Made by a program: the position numbers and the translations under genes | From: UBA285 sp049970695 | GTDB taxonomy: Archaea > Thermoproteota > Thermoprotei_A > Sulfolobales > Desulfurococcaceae | DNA length: 64,000 bases | Direction of reading: 5' to 3' | Assembly (NCBI GenBank): GCA_049970695.1 | Contig: JBMFML010000003.1 | Location: 62,001 to 126,000 of the forward strand | Shown: piece after piece, positions 34,703-43,823 of the stretch | Numbering within the stretch: the stretch's first letter is position 1 | Layout of the letters: each line of letters starts with the position of its first letter | Notes under the pieces: model-generated | Told to the model about the DNA's origin: nothing | Database searches by the model: none | What the model saw: the letters and a program-made list of their open reading frames with translations, nothing else

Positions 34703-36337
34703 TTACTCCCTTACCTTTACAAGCTCAAACCTTATCACGTACATGTAGTATGGGCTAAAGGCTTCTTTGGGTATTAGCAGTTTGCTCGAGTAAACGTAGG
34801 GTCTCACGTCATCCCACAAGCCTACAGCCACCGCCTCCTCATATATTATTCTCTGGGCCTGAGCGTACATTTCCATGGCTTTTTCGTAGTCTACGCCTTC
34901 GAGAGCCCATGCCTCCTCTATTAATTTATTAAATTCAGCGTTTTCGTAGCCAGCAAAATTCCACTCTCTAGACTCGCTGTGGAACATTGTATATAGGTAG
35001 TCGTATGGTGACAGTATTGTAGGCCACCAGTCTGCTATAATAATGTGTGGAGTGGTTTCGGGAGACTCCCATATGCCTCTAGCGATGTCTCTAAGCATTT
35101 CCCAGCCCTGTGGATTGAGCTCCACGGCGATTCCGAGCTCGTGTTCTAAGACTGTCTTGAGTAGCAAAGCGAATTGCACTGTTTCCTCGTAGTCCTTTTG
35201 ATACAGTACTTCTATTTTAACCGGCTTGGTCACACCCGATTTTTCGAGGTAGTTCTTCGCTATTGTTAGGTTAAACTCGTATATCAGCCCCTCAATGTGA
35301 CCTGGAAAGCCAAAGGGTATTACTCCACTTGCCTGCCGCCCGTAGCCTATTAGCACGTTCTTGACAACTGCTGTGAGGTTTATTGCGTGAGCTATTGCTA
35401 ACCGGAATTCCCTCACGTTTGTTGGGTAGCGCTTAGTATTGAAGAACATTACAAAGTTTCTGTATGTTTGGACTTCCTCGACTCTAAATCCCTTCTTAGC
35501 AAGCTCTGGCACATTTACGCGCGGAACGCAACACGCTATGTCTATTTCACCCGATAAAAGCCCGCTATATTGAGTGGCGGGGTCGAGGACTATTTTTATT
35601 ATAACAACGTCAGGGGCTTCCGGGTTATTAACGTACTCCCAACCCCACCACTTGTCAAACTTTTCAAGCCTGATCTCTCGCATGGGGTCGTAGTAAACCA
35701 GCTTGTAAGGCCCCGTGCCCACAGCATTACCACTATTAAACCACTCCTCTAATCTCTTGTCCAGGTAGTTAGTCGCGCCGCTTTTTGCCATTACTGATGG
35801 CGAGAATATGTAGGCGGAGTATGTTGCTGCTGCCAGGAAGTCGAGCCTCTGTGGGTGGCTTAATTTCAATTTCACGGTATACTCGTCTAAAATCTCGATT
35901 TCTTCAACTGCATCCCAAATGTAACCCAGCCCTCTGCCGGTCTCTCTGTAGGCATCCCTTGCTCTTTCAATACTGAGCTTAACTGCTGTTGCGTTAAATG
36001 GCGTTCCATCGTGAAAGAGTACTCCCTTCCTTAAGTGGAATATCCACTCTGTGCCATCTTCACTCACCGTCCAGTTAACTGCGAGCCTCGGTTTAATGCT
36101 TCCAGTACTGTGGTCGTAGTATGTTAAAGTCTCGTAAACCAGCCCTAGTATTATCAGCCCGGTATCATCCTCCAGCGATGGGTCTATTCCCGTTATCGTG
36201 TCGCTGTAGGCATACACGATAACCCTTAGCTTAGTAGGCGCAGGAGGCTTCAACGCGAAATACGCAGCAGTCACTACTATAACCGCCAATACAGCTAGGA
36301 TTACCACTGCGAGCCTTCTCAAGGCCCCCTCTTCCAC
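34703..36337 (-). CDS. Extracellular solute-binding protein, family 5 (peptide/oligosaccharide)
   Basis: A 544-residue family 5 binding protein. An N-terminal membrane anchor (about 9-29) follows E-E-G-A-L-R-R. There is no lipobox Cys, so it is probably tethered by this helix. The conserved W-I-F-H-L-R-K-G-V-L-F-H-D-G-T-P-F (about 97-113) is typical. In archaea such proteins bind peptides or sugars; the ligand cannot be told. It is the first gene of the transporter operon. A TATA-like TTTAAAAG (minus strand) lies near 36394-36402. Confidence 0.92.
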   Translation of the reverse strand: MEEGALRRLAVVILAVLAVIVVTAAYFALKPPAPTKLRVIVYAYSDTITGIDPSLEDDTGLIILGLVYETLTYYDHSTGSIKPRLAVNWTVSEDGTEWIFHLRKGVLFHDGTPFNATAVKLSIERARDAYRETGRGLGYIWDAVEEIEILDEYTVKLKLSHPQRLDFLAAATYSAYIFSPSVMAKSGATNYLDKRLEEWFNSGNAVGTGPYKLVYYDPMREIRLEKFDKWWGWEYVNNPEAPDVVIIKIVLDPATQYSGLLSGEIDIACCVPRVNVPELAKKGFRVEEVQTYRNFVMFFNTKRYPTNVREFRLAIAHAINLTAVVKNVLIGYGRQASGVIPFGFPGHIEGLIYEFNLTIAKNYLEKSGVTKPVKIEVLYQKDYEETVQFALLLKTVLEHELGIAVELNPQGWEMLRDIARGIWESPETTPHIIIADWWPTILSPYDYLYTMFHSESREWNFAGYENAEFNKLIEEAWALEGVDYEKAMEMYAQAQRIIYEEAVAVGLWDDVRPYVYSSKLLIPKEAFSPYYMYVIRFELVKVRE

Positions 36338-36390
36338 CTCGAGTCAGTCGCTCTCCAGCTTTTACCGAGTTAGCGTATTAACATCGAGCT

Positions 36391-36505
36391 TTTAAAGAGA
36401 AATCGCAAGCACGTTCCGCTGGCGCGCGCCCACGTCATTTTTAATCACTCAAGTAAAACATTACATGTGCTAATTTGGCACCTGCACTAGTAGTGTTTAA
36501 AAGCT
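36391..36505. promoter_or_regulatory. Divergent promoter region between the ABC transporter and GAPOR
   Basis: The minus-strand TTTAAAAG near 36394-36402 serves the transporter operon. The plus-strand GTTTAAAAG near 36495-36503 lies about 27 bases before the GTG start of GAPOR, so that mRNA may be leaderless. No clear palindrome is visible between them. Confidence 0.45.
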
Positions 36506-36527
36506 CTATTAAAGACAAGTTTCATGG

Positions 36528-38489
36528 GTGTTTTTATTGGCCGAAATAAAGTATAGAGCCTTATTCGTAGATGTTGCTAGTAGGAGTTACTGGATTGAGG
36601 AATACGACATTAGCAACGTGCACGGACCCGTCGAGCTCGGCGTTAAGCTTCACCTAGAGAGGTTTGAGTCATGGAGAAAGCCCATCTATCATCCCGACAA
36701 CGCTCTTGTACTCGGATCAGGGCTATTTGCAGGGTCTAGGCTTTACGGATCTCACAGGTTTATAGCCGTATTCAGGAGCCCCTTAACCACTGGGTTGCAC
36801 GTCTCAGCACTTGGTGGTGCTGCTTATCAATTTAACGTCAATGCACACGCCATAGTCGTTACTGGACAAAACCCAACACCTACCATCGTGAAAATCTTTG
36901 ATAGTGGAAGTGGCAACCCATCTGTAGAGTTCCACGAAATTAAGCTAGACAAGCTTATTGAGGTCTGGAGGGGGTATGGAGGGTTTAAAGGCGTCTACGC
37001 GCTTCAACAATACTTGAGTGAAGTCTTTAGAGACTTTTACGAGAAGTACCCAAGCAGGAGCATACTGGTAGGACCTGGTTCCCTCTACACTAATACTGGA
37101 GCACTCGTCTCAATAACGCTCATTAAAGGAAAAATGGATTTTGGAAGCGAAGACTTTGCAGCGCGTGGTGGTGGTGGAAGCGTTCTCTTAAGAGCACACA
37201 ACGTCGCTGCAATAACGTATGGGGGTCTTTTCAATAGAGGCTCCAAACTACCACCCGAACTAACTGACACGACATTCCTCAACAAGATCTCTGAAGAAGT
37301 TTTTGGGAAGCCCTACCACCAGGTCGTCATAGAAAAAGGCGTGAAGTACAGGTACGATCCAAAGGCAAATACTGGCGGAACACTAGGAGGAAATTACCCA
37401 CACCTGGGAGTCACCACTCCCATGCTAAACTGGAACTCCATATACTTGAGTAAAGATGCGCGACAGCGCCTACACGGGCTAATCATGAAGTACATTTGGG
37501 AGCCATTCAACAAGGAGGCCATTGAAACAAGAAGTTGGAAAACTTGCGGAGAGCCCTGCCCGCTTGCGTGTAAAAAAGTAAGGCTCGGTAAATACAAGTC
37601 GGACTACGAGCCATACAACGGACTAGGGCCATTCATAGGCATCTTTGACATACACCAAGCCGAGAAGGTTGTCGAATTAGCAGATGCTTATGGCATAGAT
37701 GCAATTGAACTAGGCTACATCATTGGGTTTATCTTTGAGTGCGTTGCGCGAGGCCTCTTAAAACCCGAGGAAATCGGGATATCGGGCACACCTATACTAG
37801 ATCCCCAAAGAATAAGTCCGGAGTCTTCTCAACACAACGCCAAGTTGGCAGCTGAGCTAATTGAGAAATTGGCGTTCGGCGTAAATCCACTCCTGAGGCT
37901 AATTGCTGAGAGGGGCATCAGAGACGCCGCAAAAATACTAGACGTGCTTTACAAGGAGAGGGCCGAGGCGGCAGGAATAAGGTTCAGCGACATACCAGTA
38001 TACGCTGCCTTTGGCGAACGTGGGCACATAACTCCTAACTACTATTGGACCCCGGGACTAGTTGCACCGCTTTACGTGCTTGGCAAGTACTGGACTGTTT
38101 ACTCCGGTCTCTTCGTAGAACCAGAGGAGTTCGCGGTTAAGTGCTACGAAAGGGCCTTATTTGAGCTCATGATCGAGAACGCCGGATTCTGCAGGTTCCA
38201 CAGGGGTTGGGCTGAGCAATTGCTACCTAAGCTTTATGAAGACGTCTTCGGTATTAAAGAGCCTCTAAAGAGAGCTGCCGAGGTATACAGGCTAATTGCT
38301 AGATACCAAGAACTCGCCGGGGCTATGCCTCATCCGTGGGACTCTACCAGAATAATAGACTTTGTGGCTTCGGCCTCGAGAGAATATGGAAACAGCAAGT
38401 GGGCTGAAGCTTTCGAGAAGAGCAAGCAAGAAACCGCAATAGAGTGGTGGAGCAGATTTTACAAGAAGTTTAAAGAGCTGGCATTCTAA
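36528..38489 (+). CDS. gor: Glyceraldehyde-3-phosphate:ferredoxin oxidoreductase (tungsten enzyme, AOR family)
   Basis: A 653-residue AOR-family protein, the same length as the Pyrococcus furiosus GAPOR as I remember it, and more like GAPOR than like AOR or FOR. It shares A-A-R-G-G-x-G-S-V-L-L-R-A-H-N-V, N-T-G-G-T-x-G-G-N-Y-P, and T-C-G-E-P-C-P-L-A-C-K-K. Cys340, 344 and 348 plus Cys555 bind the [4Fe-4S] cluster. It oxidises glyceraldehyde-3-phosphate to 3-phosphoglycerate, reducing ferredoxin that the membrane hydrogenase could use. The start may be GTG 36528 (27 bases after a TATA box) or TTG 36537 (GGGTG before it). Confidence 0.9.
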   Translation: MFLLAEIKYRALFVDVASRSYWIEEYDISNVHGPVELGVKLHLERFESWRKPIYHPDNALVLGSGLFAGSRLYGSHRFIAVFRSPLTTGLHVSALGGAAYQFNVNAHAIVVTGQNPTPTIVKIFDSGSGNPSVEFHEIKLDKLIEVWRGYGGFKGVYALQQYLSEVFRDFYEKYPSRSILVGPGSLYTNTGALVSITLIKGKMDFGSEDFAARGGGGSVLLRAHNVAAITYGGLFNRGSKLPPELTDTTFLNKISEEVFGKPYHQVVIEKGVKYRYDPKANTGGTLGGNYPHLGVTTPMLNWNSIYLSKDARQRLHGLIMKYIWEPFNKEAIETRSWKTCGEPCPLACKKVRLGKYKSDYEPYNGLGPFIGIFDIHQAEKVVELADAYGIDAIELGYIIGFIFECVARGLLKPEEIGISGTPILDPQRISPESSQHNAKLAAELIEKLAFGVNPLLRLIAERGIRDAAKILDVLYKERAEAAGIRFSDIPVYAAFGERGHITPNYYWTPGLVAPLYVLGKYWTVYSGLFVEPEEFAVKCYERALFELMIENAGFCRFHRGWAEQLLPKLYEDVFGIKEPLKRAAEVYRLIARYQELAGAMPHPWDSTRIIDFVASASREYGNSKWAEAFEKSKQETAIEWWSRFYKKFKELAF

Positions 38490-38526
38490 TCTCGGGCTAA
38501 GCTAAAATCCTACTACTAATCGGCTA

Positions 38527-40344
38527 CTACGCTGTAATAGTCTTTGCAAGCCCGGGTGGCGTATCTACTGGAAGGTTCTTTATAGCCCCGAGATGGTATG
38601 CCAATAGCTGAAGTGCTACTGCAGCGACTATTGGATAGAGGTGCCTTGGAACCCGCGGCACCTCTATACTTGTATACTTAGTTTTTTGAGTTTCCAGCTC
38701 TATAGCAATGGTCCTTACGTTCCGGTGCTCGAGCTCTTTCAACACCCTTATATATAGTGGCTGTGCAACTTCCTCGTAAGGCTCTATTAGTATTACAGGG
38801 AACCTCGGATTTACTATGGAAAGCGGCCCGTGCCTTAATTCACCGAGCTGTATTCCTTCGGCATGTATTAGTGCTGCTTCTTTAAGCTTTAACGCGCCTT
38901 CAATTGCTATTGGATGCGTTATGCCACTACTCACTACATAGGCATTTTCGACGTCTTTAATTTCCTGCGATATCAGCGTGATTTTGTTCTCGAGCATAGG
39001 TATGAGCTCTCTTAGTGTTTTTGCTGTTGCCCTTATTTGCTCGACCACCCCCCAGTATTCCTTGCTAGTTACTCTCCCAGAGTACATGCCGGTGTAGCTA
39101 GCTAACATTAGTAGAGCTGCCAGTGTCGAAGAGAAGGTCTTTGTTGCTGGAACGGCCATTTCGGGCCCTGCTCCAACTGGTAGGTAGACGTTTGATTCTA
39201 GCGCTAATCTCGACCCCACATTGTTGACCACGCCGACAATGACTGCTCCACGTTGCTTAGCCTGCTTGACACTGGCGATTACATCGAAGGTTTCACCGCT
39301 TTGGCTTATGGCTATTATCACTGTTCCGGTAGTTACGTTTTCGAGCACAGAGTAGGGAAACTCCGCGGCTGATACAGGTATTATGACGCGGCCTGCGAGC
39401 TCGCTGAAATAGTAAGTTGCAACCATTGCTGCGTGCAGGCTTGTACCAGTGCCTATAGCGTACACTTCTTTAGCTCCATGCACAATCATTGCTGCTAGCC
39501 TGAGGTACTTTTCCATTATCGAGTGAGTAGTGTTTATGAGTGCGCTGGGTGTTTCATATATTTCCTTGATCATGTAGTGTGGATATCCGCCTTTATCAAC
39601 GTACTCAGGGGGGTACTTTACTCTCTTGGCTTGCAGAGATTCTAAGCTCAGCCTTTCCCCTGTTTTTACGTCGTAGAGCTCTATAGCATTCGTCGACACT
39701 ATGCCGATGGTGTAGTCATTTAATACATAGGCTGTTTCGGCGAAGCCGCTTAGGGATGGTATGTCGCTTGATAAGTACACACAAGAGTTTCCAATGCCAA
39801 TTACGAGGGGCTGTCCGTGCTGAATTACGTAAATGCTTCCATCCATTGCGTTTAAAAAGGCGAGTGCGTAGTTACCTTCAAGTCTTCTCGCAACTTCCAG
39901 AAGGCTCCTCAGAGCATCGTAGCCGCTTTTGAGGTACTCCTCTAGTAGGTGCACGGAGACTTCAGTATCTGTTCTAGAAGCAAAAGCGTGACCTTTCTTC
40001 TCGAGCAGGCTTTTTACCTCCTCGTAGTTGTCTATTATGCCATCGCCTACGACAGCTATTTTCTTGTTGCAGTCTAGAAGGGGGTGTGTGTTTTCGTAAA
40101 CAGGCCAGCCCCTGCTGGCATATCTAACATGGCCGAGCGCCACGGTGGAGTCTATATTGACTAGGTCCACGGTCTTTGAAACATTTAGTAGGTGTCCAGG
40201 CGCTTTTCGAACTTCTATGGAGCCTCCACGCAAAATGGCTACTCCAGCACCGTCGTATCCCCTGTACATTAGTCTCCTAAGCCCCTCGAGGATGGCGCCT
40301 TGTGGTATGTTAGTAGTACACAAAGCCGCGAAAATTCCGCCCAA
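38527..40344 (-). CDS. glmS: Glucosamine-6-phosphate synthase GlmS-like protein lacking the glutaminase nucleophile
   Basis: A 605-residue GlmS-like protein. The sugar-isomerase half is intact: I-S-Q-S-G-E-T near 350, L-K-L-K-E-A-A and E-L-R-H-G-P-L near 485-505, and P-P-G-L-A-K-T-I-T at the C-terminus. The glutaminase half starts M-G-G-I-F-A instead of M-C-G-I, so the catalytic Cys is absent, and D-G-I-I-D-N-Y replaces the oxyanion-hole N-G-I-I-E-N-Y. Arg of H-V-R-Y-A-S and the T-D-T-E loop are kept. The TTG start is fixed by GGTGA 6-7 bases upstream, so this is not a misplaced start. It probably uses free ammonia. Confidence 0.88.
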   Translation of the reverse strand: MGGIFAALCTTNIPQGAILEGLRRLMYRGYDGAGVAILRGGSIEVRKAPGHLLNVSKTVDLVNIDSTVALGHVRYASRGWPVYENTHPLLDCNKKIAVVGDGIIDNYEEVKSLLEKKGHAFASRTDTEVSVHLLEEYLKSGYDALRSLLEVARRLEGNYALAFLNAMDGSIYVIQHGQPLVIGIGNSCVYLSSDIPSLSGFAETAYVLNDYTIGIVSTNAIELYDVKTGERLSLESLQAKRVKYPPEYVDKGGYPHYMIKEIYETPSALINTTHSIMEKYLRLAAMIVHGAKEVYAIGTGTSLHAAMVATYYFSELAGRVIIPVSAAEFPYSVLENVTTGTVIIAISQSGETFDVIASVKQAKQRGAVIVGVVNNVGSRLALESNVYLPVGAGPEMAVPATKTFSSTLAALLMLASYTGMYSGRVTSKEYWGVVEQIRATAKTLRELIPMLENKITLISQEIKDVENAYVVSSGITHPIAIEGALKLKEAALIHAEGIQLGELRHGPLSIVNPRFPVILIEPYEEVAQPLYIRVLKELEHRNVRTIAIELETQKTKYTSIEVPRVPRHLYPIVAAVALQLLAYHLGAIKNLPVDTPPGLAKTITA

Positions 40345-40555
40345 TTTCCTTCACCAAGTAGCCATTTTAGGGTTATTTACAAGCACTTAAAAGACCCGGC
40401 TACCGGAACCTGCTTGCCGCTCTCGTAACGCTTAAAGGAGTAAAAGGGTCTATGGAGCCGTCGAACAAAGCACTGAGGCTGAATGCTAGCGGATTTCCGT
40501 ACAGACTAAGCCACATAGGCACTATTGGGGGCTCCCTGCTTCTGTTTTGGACTAA

Positions 40556-40912
40556 CTATTGCATGCCCTTCCTGAGCTTGAAAGACTCTATGATTTCTAG
40601 TAGCAAGACGAAAAGTGATATAGCTATCGATATGGCCGGTACGTACACCACTAGCAAGTGGAATTGTTCCACGCCAACAGCAGCCATATTTGTATAAAGA
40701 AGCCTAGTATTGTTCACAGGACTGAATTTTATTGCGCTACTAAGGGTTTTTACGGCAGGTGGCTCGTATACTTTAGTAGTATCGGTTGCTGTTCCCGAGG
40801 TCCAAGTTTCGAGTTTTGTCCAGGCTAAGATTAGTGCTACAACCACGGGGATCAATACTATTGCTGCAGTTACTTTTTTAGACTCAGCCTTTGGGGCTCG
40901 ATCACCGCTCAC
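40556..40912 (-). CDS. Small membrane protein of unknown function
   Basis: A 118-residue protein with a membrane helix near residues 15-31, an outward-facing middle part with two N-x-T/S-type sites, and a second helix near 87-106 with a basic end (L-R-K-G-M-Q). The GTG start has GTGATGACC upstream. I do not recognise a family. An overlapping plus-strand frame at 40452-40697 looks like a shadow. Confidence 0.5.
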   Translation of the reverse strand: MSGDRAPKAESKKVTAAIVLIPVVVALILAWTKLETWTSGTATDTTKVYEPPAVKTLSSAIKFSPVNNTRLLYTNMAAVGVEQFHLLVVYVPAISIAISLFVLLLEIIESFKLRKGMQ

Positions 40913-40961
40913 TGGTAATACCGGTCATCACTTCTAAGTAATAGTATGTACTGCTCTCTTT

Positions 40962-41267
40962 TTAATACTCTTTGTCCTCAGGAGCCTCGACTACTTTCAA
41001 TTGCCCGCTTGAACCACGTTTTTTAGCGAAATCGATGTAAGTAACTATGATTTTTAATGATTGGCGGGCTTCCTCCTCGAAATAGCACTTCGAGGAGACT
41101 GATTTGCTGTTAAAGAGCTCTAAAATAAGCCTAACAAACCCTTTCCTATCGCAATTTTCTAACTTAACGTTGAGTGCTAGTCCTATCATTGCTAGTGCTT
41201 CTAGGTACTTTAATTCGCAGTCACTATAACATGTAATGTACTGCTCGAGGCTCAATGGGGGCACCAC
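40962..41267 (-). CDS. Small Cys-containing protein of unknown function
   Basis: A 101-residue, mostly helical protein with five cysteines (three before residue 40) and no membrane segment. It lies 49 bases upstream of the small membrane protein and is read in the same direction. Its start is 67 bases from the divergent ESCRT-III gene. I do not recognise a family, so the call rests on length, codon use like its neighbours, and spacing. Confidence 0.45.
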   Translation of the reverse strand: MVPPLSLEQYITCYSDCELKYLEALAMIGLALNVKLENCDRKGFVRLILELFNSKSVSSKCYFEEEARQSLKIIVTYIDFAKKRGSSGQLKVVEAPEDKEY

Positions 41268-41334
41268 GAACTGCTCAGTGGCCCTACTCCTTAAAAGCTT
41301 GTAACCGTGGCATCACCCCTTCGGGGCATAGGGT

Positions 41335-41961
41335 ATGGCGTGGAAGCGCGAAGAGACTATTGGCGAGAAGATAAAGAAGCTATTTACGAACGAGCAGGAA
41401 TCGCTTGAAAAGAGAGCTATTGTAGCGCAGTACAGGCTAAAGACGGCGATGGGCAGAATTGCCAACTACATCGAGAAGCTCTCGGAGAGGGACAAAGTGC
41501 TCTTCGAAAACATCGTTGACGCCCTCATGAAGAGAGATGAAGTCCGCGCGAAGATGTACGCAAGAGAAGTTGCTGAAATTAGGAAGATAAGTAAGCAGCT
41601 ACTAACGGTGCAGTATGCCCTTGAGCACGCTGCACTAAAGCTGGAGACCTTCATAATCTATGGAGGCGCTATCAACGAGGTCGCTCCAGTACTAGGCATA
41701 CTTAAAGAAGCACTTGGAATAGTCAAGAACATTGCGCCGGATGTTTGGATAGACCTCCAAGTTGCAGTCAGAGATCTCGAAGCTGCAATAGGTGCTGGCA
41801 TAGTAGACCTCACAGTAGACGTAACTGCTGGAATGGACAGCGAGGCCAAGAAAGTACTCGAAGAAGCTAAGATTGTGGCTGAGCAGAAGATGAGAGAGAA
41901 GTTTGCAGAACTACCAAAGGCAGTACTTACACCAGAAGCAGAAGCAAAGGCGTCTGCTTAA
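41335..41961 (+). CDS. ESCRT-III family protein, CdvB paralogue (CdvB1/B2-like)
   Basis: A 208-residue helical protein of the Snf7/ESCRT-III type. An initial basic helix (K-I-K-K-L-F) is followed by long amphipathic helices and a conserved loop near residues 105-115, as in crenarchaeal CdvB paralogues. It lacks the C-terminal winged helix present in the CdvB at 23389-24234. It would co-polymerise with CdvB during constriction or act in vesicle budding. It has its own TATA-like CTTAAAAGC at 41289-41297 and a short CCCC/GGGG hairpin (41316-41326) in the leader. Confidence 0.85.
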   Translation: MAWKREETIGEKIKKLFTNEQESLEKRAIVAQYRLKTAMGRIANYIEKLSERDKVLFENIVDALMKRDEVRAKMYAREVAEIRKISKQLLTVQYALEHAALKLETFIIYGGAINEVAPVLGILKEALGIVKNIAPDVWIDLQVAVRDLEAAIGAGIVDLTVDVTAGMDSEAKKVLEEAKIVAEQKMREKFAELPKAVLTPEAEAKASA

Positions 41962-41968
41962 AGACTCT

Positions 41969-42487
41969 CTAGAGTCTTTTAACGAGGCTTTCAATGTAAG
42001 GGGCCAGCCTGGTTTCAACTATTTTTTCGAGTACGCCTAGAACGGCGCGCAATACTTCTCTCGCACTCGTTAAACCCGCGACGTCCTTAATCTCGGTTTC
42101 GATTTTAATGCCTCTTCCACGAGCTTTTAGTATGCTAGTAGAAACCGATATGTACGCCTCTCGCGTCTTAACTGAAACCTCAGGCTTCTCGCTATCAATG
42201 ATTATTGCCGTGTACTCAGGCTTGCTTCTCATTAGTATCACTTCACTTCCAACTCTGTACACGTAGGTGTAAGGCGCAAGAGCGAGTGCATTCTTCTCGG
42301 ATAGCTCTACTTTGCTGGCAATTAATGCAATTGTGCTAGATACCCTTTCTAAGAGCTTTATTAAGCGGGCTACGAGGCTTGCAGTCTTCTCATCTAACTT
42401 ACCTTCTGAGACGAGTCCTCTTAGCAATGCTACTGCGTGTTTAATCAAGCTTACTCCGTGTTCGAAGTGGCTTACTGCTCGTGACAA
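41969..42487 (-). CDS. Conserved-looking protein of unknown function
   Basis: A 172-residue protein with a helical N-terminal half (coiled-coil-like, about 1-70) and a beta-rich middle (Y-V-Y-R-V-G-S-E-V-I-L-M; V-K-T-R-E-A-Y-I-S-V) followed by a C-terminal helix. It has no membrane segment and no metal motif. It is last in a minus-strand run after the AIR-synthase-like gene (27-base gap) and converges with the ESCRT-III paralogue, 7 bases between stops. I do not recognise the family. Confidence 0.6.
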   Translation of the reverse strand: MSRAVSHFEHGVSLIKHAVALLRGLVSEGKLDEKTASLVARLIKLLERVSSTIALIASKVELSEKNALALAPYTYVYRVGSEVILMRSKPEYTAIIIDSEKPEVSVKTREAYISVSTSILKARGRGIKIETEIKDVAGLTSAREVLRAVLGVLEKIVETRLAPYIESLVKRL

Positions 42488-42514
42488 TTCTAAGCACCTT
42501 TCCCTAGGAGAAAT

Positions 42515-43522
42515 TTACCACAGCTTATAAATTTCGTCGATAATGTCTTCATCGATTACTACTTGATGTCCCGAAGTCTTTTGAAGAACGACTTCTCCAT
42601 GGCCTTTCTCAACAAAGCCTACATGGCTATAGCGCACTTTAAGCCTCTCTAGTGCGTTTTCAAAGTCGCTCTTATTGGTTAGCGGGACAGTCGCTATAAT
42701 GCAGCCACTACTTAGAGATTTCAGCGGGTCTATTCCCATAGATGATGTTATCTCCTTTACTTCCTGCTCGAGAATGTCTAGTAAGCTTTTCTCATTTACT
42801 CTAATTCTTTTTCTGCTAGCTACAGCCACTTCGCGAATGGCTTGGAGCACTCCGCCTTCCGTGGCATCGTGCATTGCACTTACATATTCTCGTATAGCAA
42901 GTGCCGTTTTCACAACGCTTATCTCGTAAACGAAGTTCTTTGCCCTTTCAATAACGTCCTTACTAACTCCCCGTTCCAGTAGTACTTTTTCAAAATCCCA
43001 CGCAATTATCCCAACACTTTCCCCCGCAATCCTTCCAATGACGTAAACTAGCTCGTCTTCTCTAGCACCACTTGTCGTGATAATTCTCCTGGAAGCGTAT
43101 CCGGCAGCAGTCATTGATATTATTGGTCTACTAAGCCCTGGCGTGACTTCTGTGTGTCCACCTACCACTACTCCTCCAATTTCGCGGAGGGCTTGAGCCA
43201 TATCCCTAAACAGCTCTTCTATTTCAGCCTCACCATACGTTACAGGCAGTAAAATAACTGGAAGAAACCACCGTGGCCTAACGCCTCTTACAGCCACGTC
43301 ATTTGCCGCTACGTGGACTGCAAGATAGCCGGCTTTTTTCACGCCAGTAGTTATAGGATCAGAATGCACTACTAAGAACCCGTCAGCGAGTCTCACGATT
43401 GCTGCATCTTCACCCATCGCCGGCCCCACAATTACATCAATGTCTCTTGTTGGAAGAAGCGCGAGCAACTTGTCCATGCGTTTCCATTCGAGTTTTCCAG
43501 TTTTAGTTAGAGACTTTGACAT
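42515..43522 (-). CDS. AIR synthase-related (PurM/HypE superfamily) protein
   Basis: About 335 residues from the ATG at 43522, which overlaps the Zn-finger gene by 20 bases; the open frame runs further up without similarity. It has the PurM/HypE fold motifs G-E-D-A-A-I-V near 33, V-A-A-N-D-V-A-V-R-G, G-G-H-T-E-V-T-P-G near 120, and H-D-A-T-E-G-G-V. It binds ATP. It lacks the C-terminal P-R-I-C of true HypE, ending in I-Y-K-L-W instead, so I do not call it a hydrogenase maturation protein. The function is unknown. Confidence 0.8.
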   Translation of the reverse strand: MSKSLTKTGKLEWKRMDKLLALLPTRDIDVIVGPAMGEDAAIVRLADGFLVVHSDPITTGVKKAGYLAVHVAANDVAVRGVRPRWFLPVILLPVTYGEAEIEELFRDMAQALREIGGVVVGGHTEVTPGLSRPIISMTAAGYASRRIITTSGAREDELVYVIGRIAGESVGIIAWDFEKVLLERGVSKDVIERAKNFVYEISVVKTALAIREYVSAMHDATEGGVLQAIREVAVASRKRIRVNEKSLLDILEQEVKEITSSMGIDPLKSLSSGCIIATVPLTNKSDFENALERLKVRYSHVGFVEKGHGEVVLQKTSGHQVVIDEDIIDEIYKLW

Positions 43523-43823
43523 TACTAGCCCCGCTTTTCCTATAGCACTCAATGCAGATATATTCGATGGGCGATACTTGTACCAAGCACTGCTCGCAGC
43601 CCAGTCGACCACAGTACTTGCAGATTCCGACTGACAAGTAGTTTCCACAGAGTTGGCAAATGGCGTCTCTGCAAATAATGCAGTACTGCTTATCGGCTAC
43701 GTAGTGCTTCCTACAGACTCTTCTACCACACATTCTGCACTTTTCTTCGGCAACGCGTTCTCCACAAATTTCACAATAAAGAACTGCACGGCCCTCCTCG
43801 GATTTCTGCCCACTACTAGTCAA
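43503..43823 (-). CDS. Multi-zinc-finger protein (B-box/RING-like)
   Basis: A 106-residue protein with about 15 cysteines and a His, mostly as C-x-x-C pairs: C-E-I-C, C-R-M-C, C-R-K-H, C-I-I-C, C-Q-L-C, C-K-Y-C, C-E-Q-C, C-I-E-C. The spacing resembles two B-box or RING-like modules in a row. Related archaeal proteins of unknown role exist. It overlaps the TatD-like gene by 4 bases and the AIR-synthase-like gene by 20, so the three are likely translated together. Confidence 0.75.
   Translation of the reverse strand: MTSSGQKSEEGRAVLYCEICGERVAEEKCRMCGRRVCRKHYVADKQYCIICRDAICQLCGNYLSVGICKYCGRLGCEQCLVQVSPIEYICIECYRKSGASNVKVSN

Noticed and set aside
40452..40697. 81-residue plus-strand frame
   Set aside because: It mostly overlaps the minus-strand membrane protein at 40556-40912, which has the better composition and start context.
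42515..43522. HypE for hydrogenase maturation
   Set aside because: The fold is right, but the C-terminal P-R-I-C needed for cyanation is absent, so it is called AIR-synthase-related only.
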